Of a stretch of 64,000 bases of DNA, positions 1 through 8,315 are shown in pieces. Position 1 is the first letter of the stretch, and each line of letters starts with the position of its first letter. Where the stretch lies: assembly GCA_019241635.1 (NCBI GenBank), contig JAFAWR010000116.1, positions 1-64,000 of the forward strand, read 5' to 3'. The notes under the pieces were generated by a model. The model saw only the letters and a program-made list of their open reading frames with translations, was not told the origin of the DNA and searched no databases. The stretch is from Solirubrobacterales bacterium. Its GTDB lineage: Bacteria > Actinomycetota > Thermoleophilia > Solirubrobacterales > Solirubrobacteraceae. A program made the translations under genes and the position numbers.

Positions 1-1218
1 CGCGGCCCAGCCGGCCCCGGCGATCCAGTCGAGCTTCCCGCGCCACACCCGCCAGAGCAGGCAGGCGAGCACGACGGCGAACATGCCGCCGAGGATCAGC
101 GCCACTGGGTGACCCACGGTGCCCAGCCCCAGCCGAGTGCCGATGAAGCCGCCGATGCTTTGCCAGTTTCCCTTGCTCTGAACCTTCTCGATCGTCGCCG
201 GGAGGTGCAGCGGACCGGCGCCGAACATGAGCACGCTGAACACGCCGAGCACCGCCGCGACCACGCCGGCGCCGATCAGCAGATCGCGCCGTCGGGTTGA
301 GAGCAGCGGTCCGCGCGCGCCGGCCAGGGCGAACGGGAGCACCAGCCCCGCGGTCAGCTTGATCCCGGCCCCGACCACGATCGAGCCGGCCCCCAGCCGG
401 CCGCGCCGTTGGATCAGCAGCAGCACGCCGGCCATCAGCGGAACCAGCATCAGCAGGTCGTTGTGCCCGCCGCCGACGCCGTAGACGACGATCAGCGGAT
501 TGAGCCCCACCAGCGCGGCCGCCTTGACCGGGTCGACGCCGCGCCGGCGCGCGCCATTCCAGACCAGCGCCACCACGCCGAGGCTCGACACCGCGGCGAT
601 CGCCTTGTAGATGAACACATCGGTGGGGATCGAGAGCGGCGCCAGGGGATAGCTGAGGGCCGTGAACAGGGGCCCGTAGACGGTTGGATAGCTGATCCAC
701 TTGGAGCCGATGTAGTGGTAAAGGGGGTCCTGATAGAGCGCGTAGGGACTGGCCAGATAGGCATTGGCGTGGTAGACCTGCCCGATCCGGCCGTAGAACT
801 GGTAGCTGAACACGTCGGTCGAAAACAGTGGCGGGGCCATCAGCATGAGCGCATGCAGGGCGGCGATGGCCCCCAGGACCATGAGCGGGGAGACCCGGAC
901 CGCATGGCGCACCGCGAGCACGTAGGAGACGAACATCGCCGCCATGACGATGGTCAGCCCGATGCCGCCCAGGTCGATGCCGGGCGTCCCGAACGATCCC
1001 TGCAGCCCGACGGTCCCGACGCCGGCGCCCACAGTCTGAGGCAGGAGCTTGTCGGTTCCCGCCGCCGACAGCGCCAACAGCACTCCCGTGACCAATATGC
1101 CGGCCAGTCCGAGGAGACCCAGGCGGGACTGCGATCGCGCGGTGGGGGAGTCGAGCGCGGGTCCGCGCAGCTTGAACGCGCCGCTCTGGGTGGCGCCAAG
1201 CGGACTGTTCACGCTCAT
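1..1218 (-). CDS. GT-C polyprenol-phosphomannose-dependent mannosyltransferase, MptB-like (partial, C-terminus outside window)
   Basis: Reading leftward from ATG at 1218, 406 codons stay open to base 1, so the C-terminus lies outside the window. The product is a multi-pass membrane protein. After the first helices it has an acidic loop reading STDVFSYQFYGR and later SYPTVYGPL, which resembles the first extracytoplasmic loop of actinobacterial GT-C mannosyltransferases (MptA/MptB type) that use polyprenyl-phosphate-mannose. The polyprenol-phosphate-mannose synthase just upstream on the same strand would supply that donor, so the pair probably works in lipomannan or a related surface glycan. 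The family is firm; the acceptor is unknown. Confidence 0.8.
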   Translation of the reverse strand, partial: MSVNSPLGATQSGAFKLRGPALDSPTARSQSRLGLLGLAGILVTGVLLALSAAGTDKLLPQTVGAGVGTVGLQGSFGTPGIDLGGIGLTIVMAAMFVSYVLAVRHAVRVSPLMVLGAIAALHALMLMAPPLFSTDVFSYQFYGRIGQVYHANAYLASPYALYQDPLYHYIGSKWISYPTVYGPLFTALSYPLAPLSIPTDVFIYKAIAAVSSLGVVALVWNGARRRGVDPVKAAALVGLNPLIVVYGVGGGHNDLLMLVPLMAGVLLLIQRRGRLGAGSIVVGAGIKLTAGLVLPFALAGARGPLLSTRRRDLLIGAGVVAAVLGVFSVLMFGAGPLHLPATIEKVQSKGNWQSIGGFIGTRLGLGTVGHPVALILGGMFAVVLACLLWRVWRGKLDWIAGAGWAA

Positions 1219-1227
1219 TACATGAAG

Positions 1228-1251
1228 CTTGCCCGACCGACGGTCGGCAAG
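1228..1251. promoter_or_regulatory. Inverted repeat upstream of the mannosyltransferase gene
   Basis: Arms CTTGCCCGACCG and CGGTCGGCAAG pair over 11 bp with one bulged C and almost no loop. The repeat lies 10 to 33 bases before the ATG of the leftward mannosyltransferase gene, so it could be an operator or a leader hairpin. A second short palindrome (TTGCGCGCGCAA) lies at 1285-1296. No convincing -10/-35 pair was found in 1219-1386. Confidence 0.35.
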
Positions 1252-1386
1252 AGGGTGATCATTGTTGACATTACGTTAGGGAACTTGCGCGCGCAACGTT
1301 CCGCGGGTCAGGCCTCTCCGTTGTCATCCATCGCCCGCCCGTGCCTCCCTCGACGCCGACGCGGCGGGCGGGGTCTCGCTTTCCCA

Positions 1387-2166
1387 CTACCCGTCATCGC
1401 GTGACCCGATCGCATCCGGCGCGCGGTTTCGCCCGGCCACCGCGGCCGGGGCTGTCCGCTTCAGCACCGGCACCGCCCACATCGCCTCGGCGGCGATCCG
1501 GCCGGACATCTTGCTCGTGCCAACGGTGCGGTCGCGAAACACGATCGGCACCTCGGTCACCTTGAAGCCGGCCAGCAGCGTCCGGTAGGTGACCTCGATC
1601 TGAAACACATAGCCCTCGGCGCGGATCGTCTCGAGCTGGATCGTCTCGAGGACCCGGCGGTGGATGCACTTGAAGCCGCCGGTCAGGTCGCGGATCGGAA
1701 CGCCGAGGATCAAGCGGGCATACAGGCCGCCCCCACGGCTTATGAGCCGGCGCACGATGCCCCAGTCCTGGACCCCTCCACCCTCGACGTAGCGCGATCC
1801 GAGCACCAGGTCAGCGGTCTGCGCGGCGGCGAGCATCGGCTCGAGGTAGCGGGGATCGTGGGAAAAGTCGGCGTCCATCTCGATCACCAGCTCGGCGTCG
1901 CTGCTCAGCGCGTGCCTGAACCCGGCCAGGTAGGCGTGGCCCAGGCCGGTCTTGGCCGCCCGGTGAAGCACCTCGACCTGGGGCGTCGCTTCGGCCAGGC
2001 GGTCGGCGATCGCCCCGGTGCCGTCCGGGGAGTTGTCGTCGACGATCAGGACGCGATGAGCGTCCGGGACGAGGCGCTCCAGCTCTGCGATCGTGGCCCG
2101 GACGATGCCTTCCACGTTCGCCGCCTCGTTGTAGGTGGGGATCACGACGCAGACCGGCGGGTGCAT
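1387..2166 (-). CDS. Polyprenol-phosphate mannose synthase (GT2, Ppm1/DPM1-like)
   Basis: A 259-residue cytosolic GT-A enzyme expected to transfer mannose from GDP-mannose to polyprenyl phosphate. The N-terminus VVIPTYNEAANVEGIV, then VDDNSPDGTG, the DADFSHDP metal-binding motif (about residues 97-104), GSRYVEGG and LTGGFKC are the signature blocks of the DPM1/Ppm1 branch of GT2. Length is normal for the stand-alone catalytic form; there is no fused acyltransferase domain as in mycobacterial Ppm1. It lies 168 bp upstream of the GT-C mannosyltransferase on the same strand and probably feeds it. The other possibility is a glucosyl-phosphate synthase, but the motif set favours mannose. Confidence 0.9.
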   Translation of the reverse strand: MHPPVCVVIPTYNEAANVEGIVRATIAELERLVPDAHRVLIVDDNSPDGTGAIADRLAEATPQVEVLHRAAKTGLGHAYLAGFRHALSSDAELVIEMDADFSHDPRYLEPMLAAAQTADLVLGSRYVEGGGVQDWGIVRRLISRGGGLYARLILGVPIRDLTGGFKCIHRRVLETIQLETIRAEGYVFQIEVTYRTLLAGFKVTEVPIVFRDRTVGTSKMSGRIAAEAMWAVPVLKRTAPAAVAGRNRAPDAIGSRDDG

Positions 2167-2392
2167 CCCGAGGGAATCTAGTGGGTCGACCGGAAACGTC
2201 TTGCCCGGAAGGCCGAGGCCGGGGCGGTTTGCCGCCGCCGAGGCTGGAAGGGATTGTGCACGCGATGCGGTTTGGACCCGGACCCGGCATCATGGGTGGC
2301 GGGGCAGACTCATGGAACCCGGTGCAGGACTACGCAAGGCTCGGGTCGGGCCGACCATTCTCCAACCCGCACGTCCGGTGCGCCGGCGCAGC

Positions 2393-3283
2393 ATGGCGCC
2401 ACACCACCGGCGCCGTCGCTGGGTGGCGATCGCGTTGGCGACGCTCGTCGCCCTGGCGGCGATCGTGTTGCTGGTCGGGTTTGGTGGGAGCGCGCCCTCG
2501 CCGTCCTCGACCAGCCTGCCGCGGCACGGGTTCTTCGACCGGATCTCCAAGCTCGCCGGATCGGGAGCCGGTTCGCTGGCCGCGCGCGAGACGGCGGCTG
2601 AGAGCGCGGCGATCAACCGCACGCTGTCCTACACCCCGTATGTGCGCATCGCCGGCGCCCAGCACCGGGAGATCGCGCTCACCTTCGACGACGGCCCTGG
2701 CCCGTACACGCCCGAGGTCCTGGCGATCCTGGAACGGGAGGACGTGCCGGCCACGTTCTTCGAGGTCGGCGTGCTCGAGCGATACTTCTATGACTCGACC
2801 GCCGCGATCGTCGCCGATGGCGACGTGATCGGCGATCACACCGAGACACACCCGCCGATGTCGATGCTGTCGGCGGCGTCTCAGCGCAGGCAGCTGCTCC
2901 AGGAGGCCGCGGCGATCGGGCGACACGGCGCGCCCTTCCCGCGACTCTTCCGGCCGCCGTACGGAATGTGGAACGCGACAACGCTTGCCCTCCTGCACCG
3001 CTACCGGATGCTGATGGTGCTCTGGACGGTGGACACCAGCGACTACCGCCGTCCCGGGGTGGCGGCGATCGTCACGGCCGCGCTGAGCGGCGCGCGGCCA
3101 GGCGCGATCATCCTGCTCCACGACGCCGGCGGTGAGCGCTCGCAGACCGTCGCGGCGCTTCCGCGCATCATCGCCGGCCTGCGTCGCCGTCACTACCGCC
3201 TGGTCACGGTTCCCAGGCTGCTGCTCGACAACCCCCCGCCGCGGGTGCAGAACATCGCGTCGGTGATCGGCGCCGGCGGTTAG
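2393..3283 (+). CDS. Secreted or membrane-anchored polysaccharide deacetylase (NodB domain, CE4)
   Basis: From ATG 2393 the 296-residue product has a basic start, one hydrophobic segment (about residues 8-26), a linker, then a NodB domain. The catalytic blocks are visible: TFDDGPG with the metal-binding aspartates, GDHTETHP with the two metal histidines, RPPYG, and ILLHDAG. CE4 enzymes remove N- or O-acetyl groups from peptidoglycan or other polysaccharides outside the membrane. The reading frame stays open upstream to 2135 and an ATG at 2312 is also possible, but anything starting before 2166 would overlap the divergent mannose synthase gene. The substrate cannot be told from sequence. Confidence 0.85.
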   Translation: MAPHHRRRRWVAIALATLVALAAIVLLVGFGGSAPSPSSTSLPRHGFFDRISKLAGSGAGSLAARETAAESAAINRTLSYTPYVRIAGAQHREIALTFDDGPGPYTPEVLAILEREDVPATFFEVGVLERYFYDSTAAIVADGDVIGDHTETHPPMSMLSAASQRRQLLQEAAAIGRHGAPFPRLFRPPYGMWNATTLALLHRYRMLMVLWTVDTSDYRRPGVAAIVTAALSGARPGAIILLHDAGGERSQTVAALPRIIAGLRRRHYRLVTVPRLLLDNPPPRVQNIASVIGAGG

Positions 3284-3306
3284 TGGTCGCTTGGACGCAG
3301 AAGGGG

Positions 3307-3765
3307 TCAGCGGCGCTGGTAGGCGACGCGGTTCCAGCTCGGCTCGGGGGCGAGCTGAATCGGCTCGCCGCCGCGGTCGGGCTGGATGTAGACGAACGCG
3401 TGCGTGTCAGCATCGAAGCGGATGTCCAGCTCGCCTTCCTTTACGCGCTGGTCGAGCCACGCACCGCGGAAGATCAGCCGGCGCAACCAGTGCACGAGCG
3501 ACCGATCCGACGGGCCGACCAGGTCGGGCCAGCAGTCGTTGACGTGCTCGCCGAGCGCCGACGCCGGCTCGCTCACCTCGCCGTTGACCACGAGGTTGAT
3601 CAGGTCCTCGCCCTCGTCTTCGTCGACGGCATCCCCGATGAAGCCGAGCTTGCGCGCAGCCTGCTCGCAGCGCTCTCGAAAGTCACGTTCGTTGAAGGTG
3701 AATCGCAGCTCGCCATACTCGAGCACGAAGTCCTCCCCCGAGCTGTAGTTCCCGCGTTGGTACAT
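3307..3765 (-). CDS. Uncharacterised 152-residue acidic protein
   Basis: No family recognised. The product has no signal peptide or membrane segment. It is acidic and rich in aromatic residues, with a run of D/E around DAVDEDEGEDL (about residues 46-56) and a tryptophan/arginine-rich middle (VHWLRRLIFRGAWLD). The amino-acid makeup looks like a real soluble protein, while the opposite-strand frame over the same bases does not. It is convergent with the deacetylase gene (23-base gap) and divergent from the SpoIIE phosphatase gene. Function unknown. Confidence 0.6.
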   Translation of the reverse strand: MYQRGNYSSGEDFVLEYGELRFTFNERDFRERCEQAARKLGFIGDAVDEDEGEDLINLVVNGEVSEPASALGEHVNDCWPDLVGPSDRSLVHWLRRLIFRGAWLDQRVKEGELDIRFDADTHAFVYIQPDRGGEPIQLAPEPSWNRVAYQRR

Positions 3766-3828
3766 GGGGCGTCGGCATCATATGGCGGATTCCTCCGTGC
3801 CTGCAGCGCCTGAAAGCAACGTTGCAGG

Positions 3829-5601
3829 ATGGCCACCACGAACGGCTCGGATCTCGATAAGGGGCTGGGCTTACCGTACCCTTCCGGCGATGATGCCGGT
3901 ATGGCGATGACCGACAGTCACCCGACGTCCGTCGCCGTGGCCGAGGCGGCTGAGGACACGGAGGGGCCCGGTCAGGGGGGAGAGGCGAGCAGTCGACGCC
4001 CAGCCGGCGGTTGGCCGTACTGGGTGGCCATCGCGGTTGGCGCGGTAGGCCTGGTGGCGACCGGGGTGCTCGTCTGGATCTCGGCCTCGACTTACACCAG
4101 CAACGAGAACCGGCTGCTCAGCCTGCGCGCTCGCGACGCGGGGGCGCTGATTACCGGTGCCCTGCCCACCACTCAGATCCCGCTGGCCTCAGCGGCGGCC
4201 CTGGCCGACGCCACCGACGGTGACGTGGCCAAGTTCAAGGCGTTCATCGCGCGATCGGTCGGTCCGCAGGGCACGGGCCAGTTCGTCTCGGTGTCGCTGT
4301 GGAATCTGGGTGCGGGTCAACCAAGACAGCTCGCCGTGGTTGGTGCACCGCCGGTGCTGGCCGCCTCGACGGCGCGGTTGGCGAGCTTCTTCATGCGGGC
4401 ACCGCGGACCGGCCAGCTCGCGGTGATCGGGCTCCTGGCTGAACCCCACCCGCGCCTGGGCTATGCGTTCACCTCACCGGGCCTCACCGGCCGCTACGTC
4501 GCCTACGCGGAGAGCGCGCTGCCCGCCAACCGCCGCTCGCGCTTTCAGAGCAGCTCGTCCTTTGCCGACCTTGACTACGCGCTGTACCTCGGCCGCTCCC
4601 AGCTCGACTCGAACCTGCTGGTCAGCGACCTGCGGAACCTTCCGATTCAGGGCCGGCACGCCTCCGTCACGATCCCGTTCGGCGACACCGTGCTCACGTT
4701 CGTCGTCACGCCGCGCCGACCTCTCGCCGGTACCTTCGCGCAGCGCCTGCCTTGGCTGGTCGCGATCATCGGATTGCTGCTCAGCCTCGGTGCCGCGGCC
4801 CTGACCGCCCGCCTGATCGGCCGGCGCAAGCAGGCCGAGCGGCTTGCGCGCTCACTCGAGCTGATCGCCGACGAGAACCGCCGCCTCTACGCGGAGCAGC
4901 GCACGATCGCCAGGACCCTCCAGCACGCGCTGCTGCCCGAGCGATTGCCCACGGTCCGCGGAGTGGAGACGAGCGCGCGCTACGAAACCGGAGTCAAGGG
5001 CATCGACATCGGCGGCGATTGGTACGACCTGATCGCCCTCGACGAGCGGCGGCTGCTGCTCGTGGTCGGCGATGTGTCGGGGCGAGGCGTCCGAGCCGCG
5101 GCCACGATGGCCGCGCTGCGCTTCGCCATCCACGCCTATGCCGCACAGGACGACCCACCCGACGAGATTCTCACCAAGCTCTCCAGCCTGGTGAACGTCG
5201 GTCGCAGCGGTCAGCTGGCCACCGTGCTCTGCGCGCTCGTGGACATCGAAGCCCGTCGGCTCACGGTCACCAGCGCCGGGCACCTCCCGCCGCTCTTGAT
5301 CAGCGACGGCACCGGCACGTTCGTCCACAGCGAGGTCGGCGTCCCGATCGGCGTCCGGGCCGGAGCCACATACGCCTCGACGTCGATCGATACCCCTCCG
5401 GCCGCCACTCTGCTTGCATTCACGGACGGTTTGGTTGAGAGACGCGGCGAGAGCATCGATACGGGGCTGGCCCGGCTGCAGCATGCGGCGAGCAGCAATC
5501 ACGCCCAGCTCGACGATCTACTCGGCCGCCTGCTCGACGATCTCCGGTTGGACGGCGGTGAAGATGACACGGCGATTGCTGCACTGAGATGGCTGGATTA
5601 G
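3829..5601 (+). CDS. Membrane SpoIIE-type PP2C phosphatase (RsbU-like)
   Basis: 590 residues: an acidic N-terminal tail, a membrane helix near 58-85, an extracytoplasmic sensor region of about 220 residues, a second helix near 305-328, a short coiled linker, then a SpoIIE/PP2C domain (about 358-590). Metal-binding acidic residues are visible in DIGGDWYD (D393-D400), VVGDVSGRG (D415), FTDGLVE and GGEDDTAIA. Such enzymes dephosphorylate STAS anti-anti-sigma factors, releasing a sigma factor; the external domain probably senses an envelope signal. The STAS and anti-sigma kinase genes follow directly with overlaps, which supports the role. ATG 3901 is an alternative start that removes only the acidic tail. 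Confidence 0.88.
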   Translation: MATTNGSDLDKGLGLPYPSGDDAGMAMTDSHPTSVAVAEAAEDTEGPGQGGEASSRRPAGGWPYWVAIAVGAVGLVATGVLVWISASTYTSNENRLLSLRARDAGALITGALPTTQIPLASAAALADATDGDVAKFKAFIARSVGPQGTGQFVSVSLWNLGAGQPRQLAVVGAPPVLAASTARLASFFMRAPRTGQLAVIGLLAEPHPRLGYAFTSPGLTGRYVAYAESALPANRRSRFQSSSSFADLDYALYLGRSQLDSNLLVSDLRNLPIQGRHASVTIPFGDTVLTFVVTPRRPLAGTFAQRLPWLVAIIGLLLSLGAAALTARLIGRRKQAERLARSLELIADENRRLYAEQRTIARTLQHALLPERLPTVRGVETSARYETGVKGIDIGGDWYDLIALDERRLLLVVGDVSGRGVRAAATMAALRFAIHAYAAQDDPPDEILTKLSSLVNVGRSGQLATVLCALVDIEARRLTVTSAGHLPPLLISDGTGTFVHSEVGVPIGVRAGATYASTSIDTPPAATLLAFTDGLVERRGESIDTGLARLQHAASSNHAQLDDLLGRLLDDLRLDGGEDDTAIAALRWLD

Positions 5602-5918
5602 CCGTGGCCGACAACACCGACTTGACCTTCGATGTGGTCGAAACCGACGCCCAAACCGTGACCGTGCGGCTGGCCGGAGAGCTCGACATCACCAACGTCG
5701 AGCGCCTCGCCGCGGCGGTCGCGCCTGAGCTCGAGCGGGAGCCCGATCGGCTGATCGTGGACGTCGGCGAGCTGCACTTCGCCGACAGTTCGGCGATCGC
5801 CCTGTGGGTGAAGTGGGCGGCGAGCGTCGCCAGGATGGAGCTGCGCCACGTCCCGCCGCTCCTGCGCAGGGTGGTCGACTCGATGGGGCTCAGCGAGACG
5901 CTGAAGGTGCAACCATGA
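5589..5918 (+). CDS. STAS-domain anti-sigma factor antagonist (RsbV-like)
   Basis: A 109-residue single STAS domain. The block VGELHFADSSAIALWVKW contains the conserved DSS, whose serine is the usual phosphorylation site in RsbV/SpoIIAA proteins. It overlaps the phosphatase gene by 13 bases and the kinase gene by ATGA, so the three should be translated together. The expected cycle is phosphorylation by the downstream kinase-like protein and dephosphorylation by the upstream phosphatase. Confidence 0.9.
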   Translation: MAGLAVADNTDLTFDVVETDAQTVTVRLAGELDITNVERLAAAVAPELEREPDRLIVDVGELHFADSSAIALWVKWAASVARMELRHVPPLLRRVVDSMGLSETLKVQP

Positions 5919-6301
5919 CGGACACGCGCACCTTCCCCCATGAGCCCCAGTCGGTTCCGGCCGCTCGCCGGTTCGCCACCAGCGTGCTTCGAGGCGCCTC
6001 GACGGAGATCCTCGAGGCAGTCGAGCTGATGGTCTCCGAGCTGGCCACGAACTGCATCCGGCACACCGACAGCGGCTTCGACCTGACGATCACCCGCAGC
6101 GGCGCCGACATCCGCGTCGAGGCCACCGACCATGCGGGCGGCACGCCGACCATGCGCTCGCCCAAGCCGACCGACCCGAGCGGGCGCGGCCTCAAGATCA
6201 TCGACATGCTCTCGGCTCGGTGGGGCGTGCAGTCCGCATCGGGTGCCGGCAAGACCGTGTGGTTCACGATCTCCGACCCGACGCCGGCGCCCGTTACCTA
6301 G
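5915..6301 (+). CDS. Anti-sigma factor serine kinase-like HATPase (RsbW/SpoIIAB-like)
   Basis: 128 residues from the ATG that overlaps the STAS stop (ATGA). The GHKL ATPase fold is shown by the N box ELMVSELATNCIRH (about residues 35-48), the G1-like DHAGG and the G2 block GRGLKIIDML. Proteins of this size act as anti-sigma factors that also phosphorylate a STAS partner. No sigma-factor gene is seen in the window, so the target sigma is encoded elsewhere or the switch controls something else. Confidence 0.88.
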   Translation: MTDTRTFPHEPQSVPAARRFATSVLRGASTEILEAVELMVSELATNCIRHTDSGFDLTITRSGADIRVEATDHAGGTPTMRSPKPTDPSGRGLKIIDMLSARWGVQSASGAGKTVWFTISDPTPAPVT

Positions 6302-6392
6302 CCTCCCGGGTTCTTTTAGCGCGTGGGGTGGCCTGGCGATTTTTGTCATCGCCGGGGGGTGAATCGTCGGTCGCTCGAGGCTCTGATGAGCC

Positions 6393-7112
6393 ATGGACAT
6401 GCAACCGGCCACGATCCTGGTCGTCGAGGACCATCTGACCACCCGCAACTTCCTCGCCGACAACCTGACCGCGGACGGCTACGACGTGATCGAGGCTGAG
6501 AGCGCGGCGGCGGCTCGGCAACTGCTCGCCGGCAGCTTTCCGGATATCGCAATCGTCGACCTCGGCCTGCCCGACGGCGACGGCCTGGAGCTGCTCTCGC
6601 ACGTGCGCACAGCCGACCGGGTAGCCGGCCGGCTCGATCCCGACCTCCCGCTGCTCGTCCTGTCCGGGCGCGTGAGCGAGCTCGACCAGTTGCGCGGCTT
6701 CGATCGCGGCTGCGATGACTACATGCTCAAGCCGTTCTCCTACCACGAGCTCAATGCGCGCCTCCGGGCGCTGCTCCGGCGCACGCAGCGCCGGCCGCGA
6801 ACCGCCCGGCTGCGGGTCGGCTCGCTGGAGCTCGACTCGCAGAGCCGCCAGGTGTGGGTCGGGGGTGAGCCGGTGTCGCTGTCCAAGAAGGAGTTCGCCC
6901 TGCTGCGCGCGCTAGCCGGCGAACCGACCAAGGTGTTCACGCGCGAGGAGCTTCTGCGCGGCGTGTGGGGGTTCATGGCCATGGGCCAAACCCGCACCCT
7001 GGACTCGCACGCCTTCCGCCTGCGCCAGAAGCTCAACCGTGGCGAGAACCGGTTCGTGATCAATGTCTGGGGCATCGGCTACCGATTGGTCGACGGGAGC
7101 CTGGAGTCGTGA
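6393..7112 (+). CDS. OmpR/PhoB-family response regulator
   Basis: 239 residues: a receiver domain (about 6-125) with ED at 12-13, phospho-acceptor D56 in IVDLGLPDGDG, S91 and K113, followed by a winged-helix DNA-binding domain (about 140-235) with the usual VSLSKKEFALLRALA and RTLDSHAFRLRQKL blocks. The gene overlaps the histidine-kinase gene by GTGA. A 91-base gap separates it from the partner-switching genes, so it may be transcribed independently. Target genes are unknown. Confidence 0.93.
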   Translation: MDMQPATILVVEDHLTTRNFLADNLTADGYDVIEAESAAAARQLLAGSFPDIAIVDLGLPDGDGLELLSHVRTADRVAGRLDPDLPLLVLSGRVSELDQLRGFDRGCDDYMLKPFSYHELNARLRALLRRTQRRPRTARLRVGSLELDSQSRQVWVGGEPVSLSKKEFALLRALAGEPTKVFTREELLRGVWGFMAMGQTRTLDSHAFRLRQKLNRGENRFVINVWGIGYRLVDGSLES

Positions 7113-7912
7113 TCGCGCTGTCGGTCGGAGGCTGGCTGGCCGCGAGCGGCGCCGGCCTGCTCGCCGGTGGCGTCTGGCGCGCTCGGAGCGGGCGGATGGA
7201 GACCGTCGCGCGCGCCTGTCATGAGCTGCGCGGTCCGCTGACCGCGGCACGGCTCGGACTTCAGCTCGGTGCGCGGACCGGCGAGCTCTCGCCCGCGCGC
7301 CTGCGCGCGATCGACCTCGAGCTGGGACGGGCGACGCTGGCCCTGGAGGACCTGGATGGTGTGCGGGGGCACGGGCTGGCGTCCGCTTGGCGTCCACTCG
7401 AGGCTGTCGACCTGGCCGAGCTCGTGGACGACTCGGTGGAGGCATGGCGGCCGGCCGCGGACGCGCGTGGGGTCGAGCTCCTCGCGGCGTGGTCAGCGGG
7501 GCCGGCGATGGTGTGGGGCGATCGCCTGCGCCTGGCCCAGGCGACCGGCAACCTGATCGCCAACGCGATCGAGCACGGGGGAGGGCTGATCGAGGTCCGC
7601 GGGCGCGTCGATGCGGGCCGCGCCCGGATCGAGGTGATCGACACCGGCCCGGGCCTACCGGGGCCGATCGCCGAGCTGGCCTCCCGCCCGCGCGCCGGGC
7701 GCGGGGCGCGGGGCCGCGGCCTGGCCATCGCCGGCGCCGTCGCGGCCGGGCACGGCGGGCGGCTGGTGGCGGCGCCGTCGCTCCAGGGGGCGCGGCTCGT
7801 GTTGGAGTTGCCGGCGCTGGGTGCCGGCGGGGTGGGTGGAGGTGGCGGGACGGTCGGGGCTGGTGGAACGATCGGGGCCGGCGGCGCGATCAACGACGCC
7901 CAGGATCTCTAG
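7109..7912 (+). CDS. Short sensor histidine kinase, partner of the upstream response regulator
   Basis: Start chosen at GTG 7109 because it overlaps the regulator stop as GTGA. The 267-residue product has one N-terminal hydrophobic segment (about 3-23), then an H-box CHELRGPL with H38, an N-box NLIANAIEHGG, G1 DTGPGLPG and a G2-like RGLAIAGAVAAGHGG. There is no extracytoplasmic or PAS sensor domain, so the signal must come through the membrane helix or another protein. The C-terminus is a Gly-rich tail (GAGGVGGGGG and similar). Confidence 0.85.
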   Translation: MIALSVGGWLAASGAGLLAGGVWRARSGRMETVARACHELRGPLTAARLGLQLGARTGELSPARLRAIDLELGRATLALEDLDGVRGHGLASAWRPLEAVDLAELVDDSVEAWRPAADARGVELLAAWSAGPAMVWGDRLRLAQATGNLIANAIEHGGGLIEVRGRVDAGRARIEVIDTGPGLPGPIAELASRPRAGRGARGRGLAIAGAVAAGHGGRLVAAPSLQGARLVLELPALGAGGVGGGGGTVGAGGTIGAGGAINDAQDL

Positions 7913-7945
7913 GGGTCGTTCGGCCACCCCACAGCCGACAACGAC

Positions 7946-7994
7946 GAGGCTGGTCGAGAAACGTCACGTATAAGGACGTTTCTCGACCAGCCTC
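7946..7994. terminator. Perfect 20-bp inverted repeat after the two-component operon
   Basis: The arms at 7946-7965 and 7975-7994 are exact reverse complements (left arm begins GAGGCTGGTCGAG) with a 9-base loop, ACGTATAAG. It starts 33 bases after the kinase stop. There is no downstream T run, so it is an L-shaped terminator at best; it could also be an RNA-processing hairpin or a remnant of a mobile inverted-repeat element. Confidence 0.6.
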
Positions 7995-8235
7995 CCGGCG
8001 GCCGGCGTGTCGATCACGCGGCCGCAGACGAACCGACCGACCGCCCCCACCCCGAGCGACGCCACCTCCCGGCCGAGAGTCGCACACGCCTCGGACGGAA
8101 TCGAGCCGAATTTGCAACTCCGCGCCCAGGGGCGCGAACTGCAACCGGCCGTGCACCCGGCGTGGCGGCCCGCCGCACGGTCGTTTCCCCTTGCTGACGG
8201 GCGATTGGCGGGAAATGGCCTGGAGAGGGGGCGGG

Positions 8236-8292
8236 GTGGGAGACAGCGTGGGTTCCAGGTTGCATTGTGGGAGGAAGTGGGGTAGAGTGGGT
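8236..8292 (+). promoter_or_regulatory. MraZ box: GTGGGN direct repeats
   Basis: Three copies of GTGGG(A/G/T) start at 8267, 8277 and 8287, an exact 10-base period. Two further copies start at 8236 and 8248. MraZ is known to bind tandem TGGGN repeats separated by five bases in the promoter of its own operon, which is the arrangement seen at 8267-8292. This strongly suggests that MraZ autoregulates the dcw operon here. The boxes lie about 175 bases before the mraZ start, so the promoter is probably close to them. Confidence 0.85.
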
Positions 8293-8315
8293 CACGCGCA
8301 TGGTCATGCATTGCG

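Noticed and set aside
3283-3813. 176-codon plus-strand frame opposite the acidic unknown protein
   Set aside because: Its composition is that of an antisense frame and it has no domain; the minus-strand reading looks like a soluble protein.
6335-6353. GGCGAT/ATCGCC hairpin between the anti-sigma kinase and the response regulator
   Set aside because: Six-bp stem with T's only in the loop; too weak to call a terminator.
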